DNA from: Streptomyces sp. NRRL WC-3618
Lineage (GTDB): Bacteria > Actinomycetota > Actinomycetes > Streptomycetales > Streptomycetaceae
Direction: 5' to 3'
Assembly (NCBI RefSeq): GCF_001280005.1
Contig: NZ_LGDW01000144.1
Location: 1-64,000 of the forward strand
DNA: 64,000 nucleotides
Part shown: positions 59,666 to 64,000 of the stretch, in pieces
How positions within the stretch are numbered: the first letter of the stretch is position 1
Layout of the letters: the number at the start of each line of letters is the position of its first letter
Notes under the pieces: model-generated
The model's input: the letters and a program-made list of their open reading frames with translations, nothing else
Told to the model about the DNA's origin: nothing
Databases searched by the model: none
Position numbers and translations under genes: made by a program

Positions 59666-61894
59666 ATGCGCACTGGTGAGCCCCTGCCCGCCGTGGGGGA
59701 CGTCCTGGTCGCCCTCGCAACCGGCCTGTGGCATTGGGACACAGCAACAAACCTGGTCACCCTCGACGCCGAGGCGGCCCGTCTGCTCGGCCTGCCCGCC
59801 GAACCGACCGCCCTCACGGAGGCCGCGACCCGCGCCCGCCTCCACCCGGTCGACTGGAACGAGATCGCCGGCGTCATCCAGCTCGCCGTCGCCGAGGACA
59901 GCATCGCCGAGGTCCGGGTCCGGGTCATGGACGGGCAGGGCCGGGTGATCCGTACCGTACGCAGCCGCGCGAAGCCGACCTTCGACCTCGACCGCAAGGC
60001 GTACGACGTGATCGGCACCTTGCAGGAGGTCACCGAGCCCCAGCCGGGCACCGCCGCCCGCACCCCCGTCACCGGTGACTGGCGCCGCTCGCGCGAGGCG
60101 TTCCTGCTGGACGCGGGCCGAGCGCTCGCCGAGGCACGGTCCACGGAGGAGGTGCTGCGGGTCGCGGCCGGCCTGTCGATGCCGGGCTTCTCACCGGACG
60201 GCCTCGCCGTCTTCGGCGTCCAGGGCGACCGTCTGACCGTCATCGGCCATCACGGCCAGCGCCCCGGCGACGAGCGGCCCTTCTCCCACATGTCCCTGGA
60301 GACCGACTACCCGGCCGCCGAGGTGGTCCGCACCGGCCGGGCCGTCTACCTCTCCTCGCCCGATGCCTACCAGGACCGCTACCCCACCGCCTGGCCGCTT
60401 GCCCAGGTGTTCGACCGCCAGTCCTGGGCGTTCCTGCCACTGACCGTCGCGGGCCGCACGATGGGCGCCTGGATGGCGGGCTTCGCCTACCCGGTCAGCT
60501 TCACCCCCGACGAACGCTCCGTCCTGACCACGGTCGCCCGCATGCTCGCCCAGGCCCTCTCCCGGGCAGGCGTGGCCGAGTCGGAACGCGAACTGACGGA
60601 CGGCCTGCAGCGCTCCATGCTGCCGGTCCTCGGCCCCGAGATACCCGGCATGGACGTCGCCGCCCGCTACATACCGACCGGCGGCGGCCTCCAGGTCGGC
60701 GGCGACTGGTACGACATGATCCCGCTGCCCGGCGGCGGACGCTTCGCCCTGGTCATCGGCGACGTCCAGGGCCACGACGTGCGCGCCGCCGGTCTGATGG
60801 GCCAGCTCCGCATAGCGCTGCGCGCCTACGCCTCCGAGGGCCACCGCCCCGACGCCGTCCTCTCCCGCGCCTCCCGCTTCCTGCACGGCATCACCCACTC
60901 CGGGGACCACGCGGGCGTCGGCGACCTGCGCTTCGCGACCTGCCTGTACGTCGAGGTCGACCCGGCGACCGGGGTCCTGGAGATCGCCCGCGCCGGCCAC
61001 CCCGACCCGGCGATCCGGATGGCGGACGGCACGGTACTGACCCGCCCGACCGCGGGCGGCCTGCCCCTGGGCATCGACCCGGACGCCGACTACCCCACCA
61101 CCCTCCTCGCCCTCGAACCCGGCGAGACCATGCTCCTGTGCACCGACGGCCTGATCGAGACGGGCGGCCACGACCTGGAGACGGGCTGGCAGCGCATTCG
61201 CGGCACCCTGGAGGAACACAAGGGAGACATCGACGGTGACGGGTTGGAGGAGCTGGCCGACGCCCTGGTCCAGGCGGTGCACGGCCCGTCCTCCCACCAC
61301 ACCACGGGCCCCCTGGCCGACCGCCGCGAGGACGACATAGCGCTGCTGCTGCTGAGCCGGCCGGGCGAACGCGCCGCCGACGGCGCACTGCCACCCGCGG
61401 TACGCCCCACCGTCCGACGCACCATGCTGACGATCGCCCAGGCGGAACCCGAGCGCGTCGCGGTGGCCCGCCAACAGCTCCGCGAACAGCTCCACGACTG
61501 GCCCTGCGCCGACCAGATCGACTCGGCGGTCCTTCTGGTCTCCGAGACGGTCACCAACGTCCTGGTCCACACCGACGCCGACGCGTTGGTCGTCGCCGAG
61601 GTCACGGGCGACCCCGGGGCGCGCCGCATCCGCGTCGAGGTCACGGACGTGAGCGACGACCTCCCGCACAAACGCCGCCCGGGCGAACTGGCGTCGTCGG
61701 GCCGGGGCCTGATGCTGATCGAAATGCTCGCGGACGCGTGGGGGGTGGACCCCCGGGGCGAGGGCAAGAGCATCTGGTTCGAGCTGTACGAGAAAGCGGT
61801 GGAGAAGGAAGAGGAGAAGGAAGCAGAGGAGAAGAAGAAGACAGAAGGGGAGAAGGCAGAAAGGACACACCCGGGCGCCGCGAAAAGCGGATGA
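59666..61894 (+). CDS. PAS-GAF-SpoIIE phosphatase-HATPase signalling protein
   Basis: A 742-residue cytoplasmic protein. A PAS domain (about 8-125) has LATGLWHWDTATNLVTLDAEAARLLGL. A GAF (145-305) follows. The SpoIIE PP2C (320-560) has VGGDWYDMIPLPGGG, VIGDVQGHDVRAAGLMGQ, LLCTDGLIETGG and REDDIALLLL. A RsbW-type ATPase (590-715) ends the fold with LLVSETVTNVLVH and GRGLMLIEML. The tail is Glu/Lys-rich. The protein can both phosphorylate and dephosphorylate partners in an anti-sigma switch. The ATG at 59666 has AGGT nearby. Its stop lies two bases before the start of the P450 gene. Confidence 0.93.
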   Translation: MRTGEPLPAVGDVLVALATGLWHWDTATNLVTLDAEAARLLGLPAEPTALTEAATRARLHPVDWNEIAGVIQLAVAEDSIAEVRVRVMDGQGRVIRTVRSRAKPTFDLDRKAYDVIGTLQEVTEPQPGTAARTPVTGDWRRSREAFLLDAGRALAEARSTEEVLRVAAGLSMPGFSPDGLAVFGVQGDRLTVIGHHGQRPGDERPFSHMSLETDYPAAEVVRTGRAVYLSSPDAYQDRYPTAWPLAQVFDRQSWAFLPLTVAGRTMGAWMAGFAYPVSFTPDERSVLTTVARMLAQALSRAGVAESERELTDGLQRSMLPVLGPEIPGMDVAARYIPTGGGLQVGGDWYDMIPLPGGGRFALVIGDVQGHDVRAAGLMGQLRIALRAYASEGHRPDAVLSRASRFLHGITHSGDHAGVGDLRFATCLYVEVDPATGVLEIARAGHPDPAIRMADGTVLTRPTAGGLPLGIDPDADYPTTLLALEPGETMLLCTDGLIETGGHDLETGWQRIRGTLEEHKGDIDGDGLEELADALVQAVHGPSSHHTTGPLADRREDDIALLLLSRPGERAADGALPPAVRPTVRRTMLTIAQAEPERVAVARQQLREQLHDWPCADQIDSAVLLVSETVTNVLVHTDADALVVAEVTGDPGARRIRVEVTDVSDDLPHKRRPGELASSGRGLMLIEMLADAWGVDPRGEGKSIWFELYEKAVEKEEEKEAEEKKKTEGEKAERTHPGAAKSG

Positions 61895-61895
61895 T

Positions 61896-63278
61896 ATGAA
61901 CATGGCTGTCACGCGCACCGCCACGCCCGCCCCCGGCCCCACCGGCCACCCCCTGCTGGGCTCGGCCCTCGACCTCCGCAGGGACCCGCTCGGCACGTTC
62001 GTCCGCACCCAGCGGGAGTACGGCGACGTGGTCCGCGTGACAGCGGGCCCACCCGGCCTCCGTACGGTCATGTACGGCGTCTTCTCCCCCGAGGGCGCCC
62101 AGCAGGTCCTGGCCACCCAGGCCGGCAACTTCCGCAAGGACAACGCCTTCTACGAGGAGATACGCCAGACCGGCGGCAACGGCCTGCTGACCAGCCAGGA
62201 CGACGACTATCTCCGCCAACGCCGCCTGATTCAGCCCCTGTTCACAAAGAGGCGGGTCGACAGCTACGCCACGGCGATCACCCAGGAGGCCGAGGCGACG
62301 GCGGCACGCTGGCGCAACCGCGCCGAGGTGGACGTCGTACAGGAGATGGACCGCCTGGCGCTGCGCACGGTCACCCGCGTCCTGTTCGGAACGGATGTCG
62401 AGGCCGCGGTGGACGTGATCCGCGCCAACTTCCCGGTCATGAGCGCGTACATCACCGGGCGGGCCTACGCCCCGCTCAAACTCCCGCGCTCCTGGCCCAC
62501 ACCGTCCAACAGACGTGCGGAGGCGGCGACTCGGGCGGTGTACGAGGTCTGCGACCGGATCATCGCGGCCCGCCGGAGCGAGGGCGGCGAAGCAGCGGAC
62601 GACAATGCCGACTCCGACCTGCTCTCCCTCCTCTCCCGGGCGCGGAACGAGGAGGACGGCAGCCTCGACGCCACCGAACTCCGCGACCAGGTGCTGGTGT
62701 TCCTCCTCGCGGGCCACGAAACGACGGCGACGTCACTGGCCTTCGCCCTCCACCTCCTGGCCCGCCACCCCGAGGCCAGGGCAAGGGCCCAGCAGGAAGT
62801 CGACGCGCTGCCGCCCGACGAGCCCTGCACAGCGGCAGACATGGACCGACTCCCGTACCTGACCCAGGTCCTGAAGGAGACGATGCGCCTGTACCCGGCC
62901 GCTCCGCTGGTGGGCAGGCGGTCGGTGGCGGAGACGGAGATCGACGGCCACGTCATCCCGGCGGGCGTGGACATCCTGATCTCCCCCTGGGTCACCCACC
63001 GCCACCCGGCCCACTGGGACACCCCCGACCGCTTCGACCCGGACCGCTTCACCCCCGCCCAGGAATCCGCCCGCCACCGCTACGCCTGGCTCCCGTTCGG
63101 CGGTGGCCCCCGCGCGTGCATCGGCCGCCACTTCTCGATGCTGGAATCGGTCCTGGCCCTGGCGGTACTCCTCCGCGAGTACGACCTCGAAACCCCGGAC
63201 GCGGACATCCCGGTCACGGCGGCGGTGACGTTGCAGGCGGTGGGGGAGGCGCGGGTGAGGGTGCGGGCGCGAAGGTGA
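61896..63278 (+). CDS. Cytochrome P450
   Basis: A 460-residue P450. The I-helix AGHETT is at 272-277, ExxR in LKETMRLYP near 328-331, the PERF-like DRFDPDRF, and heme loop FGGGPRACIG (401-410) with Cys408. Its general look (GHPLLGSALDLRRDPLG..., late helices) is that of CYP4/CYP102-like, fatty-acid-type bacterial P450s more than of the usual macrolide tailoring kind. Electron partners are not adjacent. The start ATG 61896 follows the stop of the SpoIIE-type gene at once, so translation is coupled. ATG 61902 is an alternative. Substrate unknown. Confidence 0.92.
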   Translation: MNMAVTRTATPAPGPTGHPLLGSALDLRRDPLGTFVRTQREYGDVVRVTAGPPGLRTVMYGVFSPEGAQQVLATQAGNFRKDNAFYEEIRQTGGNGLLTSQDDDYLRQRRLIQPLFTKRRVDSYATAITQEAEATAARWRNRAEVDVVQEMDRLALRTVTRVLFGTDVEAAVDVIRANFPVMSAYITGRAYAPLKLPRSWPTPSNRRAEAATRAVYEVCDRIIAARRSEGGEAADDNADSDLLSLLSRARNEEDGSLDATELRDQVLVFLLAGHETTATSLAFALHLLARHPEARARAQQEVDALPPDEPCTAADMDRLPYLTQVLKETMRLYPAAPLVGRRSVAETEIDGHVIPAGVDILISPWVTHRHPAHWDTPDRFDPDRFTPAQESARHRYAWLPFGGGPRACIGRHFSMLESVLALAVLLREYDLETPDADIPVTAAVTLQAVGEARVRVRARR

Positions 63279-63364
63279 CGCGTCAGCTTAATGAGTGAAC
63301 ATCATTGCTTCGAACACGAGTTGCGCCCCCACCTGCCTACTTTCGGAGGCGGAGGTGATGCTCG

Positions 63365-64000
63365 ATGTACGAGCAGAACAACAACCCGCCGTCGAACGAT
63401 TCGACGGCACAGCGGGACGCGATCGAGATCAGTGACTTCGTATACGCGGCGACAGGTGCGCGGGTACGGAGGCTGACGCTGCCGGACGGCGCTCACTGGT
63501 TCCCTGCCGTCGACGTGTGCAAGAACCTGGGATACGCACACGTCGGCTCCGCTCTGCGCAACGTCGCCGACGCGACCAACTTCGCCAGTGTCGAGAGTGT
63601 GCTCCTGAGGCACTGTCTCAGCGTTCCCGCAGGTCGGGAGTGGCGACGAGACATGAACGTCGTCAACCTTCAAGGCCTGATCCTGTTGGTCAACGGCTGC
63701 ACGAAGCCGGAGGCGGAGCCCTTCAAAACCTGGGTTTCCGAAGTCATCGCCACCATCCAGCGCGACGGCTCCTACTCCCTGGAACCGGCTCCCCTGCAGC
63801 CCGCTCCCACCGGCGGCACCGCCTACGTCATGCCGCAGCAGGTGGCCGACGCCCTCGTCGCACTCGAACAGCGCAGCATCCGGACGGACGATCTACTGCG
63901 CCAGATCAACGACAACCAGAAGGTGATGGTCGATGTACTGCGGGACATCGCCCAGACCCTCCGACGCCCCAACGACCGCACCCGGTCCGTCCAGGCGCCG
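63365..64000 (+). CDS. Bro-N domain protein, 3' end outside window
   Basis: At least 212 residues; the frame is open to the last base, so the C-terminus is missing. The start ATG 63365 lies five bases after GGAGGTGAT, a perfect anti-16S match. The Bro-N (phage antirepressor-like) domain spans 25-135: TGARVRRLTLPDGAHWFPAV, DVCKNLGYAH, VVNLQGLILLVNGCTKPEA and FKTWVSEVIATIQRDGSY. A helical part follows. Bro-N proteins bind DNA; chromosomal copies are frequent in Streptomyces with unknown function. No phage genes are near. Not part of the P450 operon (86-base gap). Confidence 0.87.
   Translation, partial: MYEQNNNPPSNDSTAQRDAIEISDFVYAATGARVRRLTLPDGAHWFPAVDVCKNLGYAHVGSALRNVADATNFASVESVLLRHCLSVPAGREWRRDMNVVNLQGLILLVNGCTKPEAEPFKTWVSEVIATIQRDGSYSLEPAPLQPAPTGGTAYVMPQQVADALVALEQRSIRTDDLLRQINDNQKVMVDVLRDIAQTLRRPNDRTRSVQAP

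Noticed and set aside
60191..62143. Minus-strand frame of 650 codons
   Set aside because: Antisense shadow of the SpoIIE-type gene; Val/Gly/Arg-rich composition typical of high-GC antisense frames.
1..64000. tRNA or rRNA genes
   Set aside because: I looked for cloverleaf ends and T-loop GTTCGA-type motifs in the intergenic regions and found none with matching stems.

Overview
The window is about 70% G+C, with actinobacterial codon use, frequent GTG starts, AGGAGG-type ribosome sites, rare TTA codons and many Streptomyces-type families (AfsA, ScbR-like regulators, snapalysin, DUF397/DUF5753 pairs, SpoIIE-type phosphatases, LAxTG surface proteins). It is a Streptomyces chromosome segment. A perfect 16-bp parS site beside aspS suggests, by analogy with other Streptomyces, that the right end lies in the origin-proximal half.

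Bases 1-8.6 kb form a patchy accessory island. A gamma-butyrolactone-type signalling cassette sits there: an AfsA-family synthase with three TTA codons, a ScbR-like receptor divergent from it across an ARE-like palindrome, an NmrA-type and an SDR oxidoreductase, and a second ScbR-like repressor. Around it lie transposon debris: an IS701-like protein running in from the left edge, an IS256 remnant fused to a DUF2290 remnant, a Mrr-like nuclease tail, and a 1,427-bp IS5-family element with 22-bp inverted repeats and a frameshifted transposase. The IS abuts a GH84 hexosaminidase-propeller gene that has lost its 5' end.

Bases 11.4-30.9 kb are mostly core-like genes: a DEAD-box helicase, a cold-shock protein with a textbook terminator, an alpha-glucosidase, an LAxTG surface protein, a nucleoside hydrolase, a TerD-nuclease fusion, and an operon of XRE-TPR regulator, ECF sigma factor, probable anti-sigma protein and possibly a GT39-like membrane glycosyltransferase. 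A tiny secreted-peptide gene lies divergent from the XRE-TPR gene.

Bases 31.1-34.8 kb are a rifamycin-resistance operon. A perfect 19-bp rifamycin-associated element (RAE) precedes a glycosyltransferase (rgt) coupled to a helicase-like RNA polymerase protection factor (helR).

Bases 34.7-53.2 kb hold small regulatory modules with visible operators: a DUF397/DUF5753/ATPase trio, a winged-helix regulator with three palindromes in its own promoter, a MocR regulator with 11-bp direct repeats facing a hydrolase-FUSC operon, the snpA/snpR protease pair, and phoX with a PHO box.

Bases 53.4-64 kb contain a VWA protein with a long Pro-Glu-rich region, metG, a small PH-domain protein, aspS, parS, a PAS/GAF/SpoIIE/ATPase signalling protein coupled to a cytochrome P450, and a Bro-N protein cut by the window end. 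I saw no rRNA, tRNA or CRISPR array.
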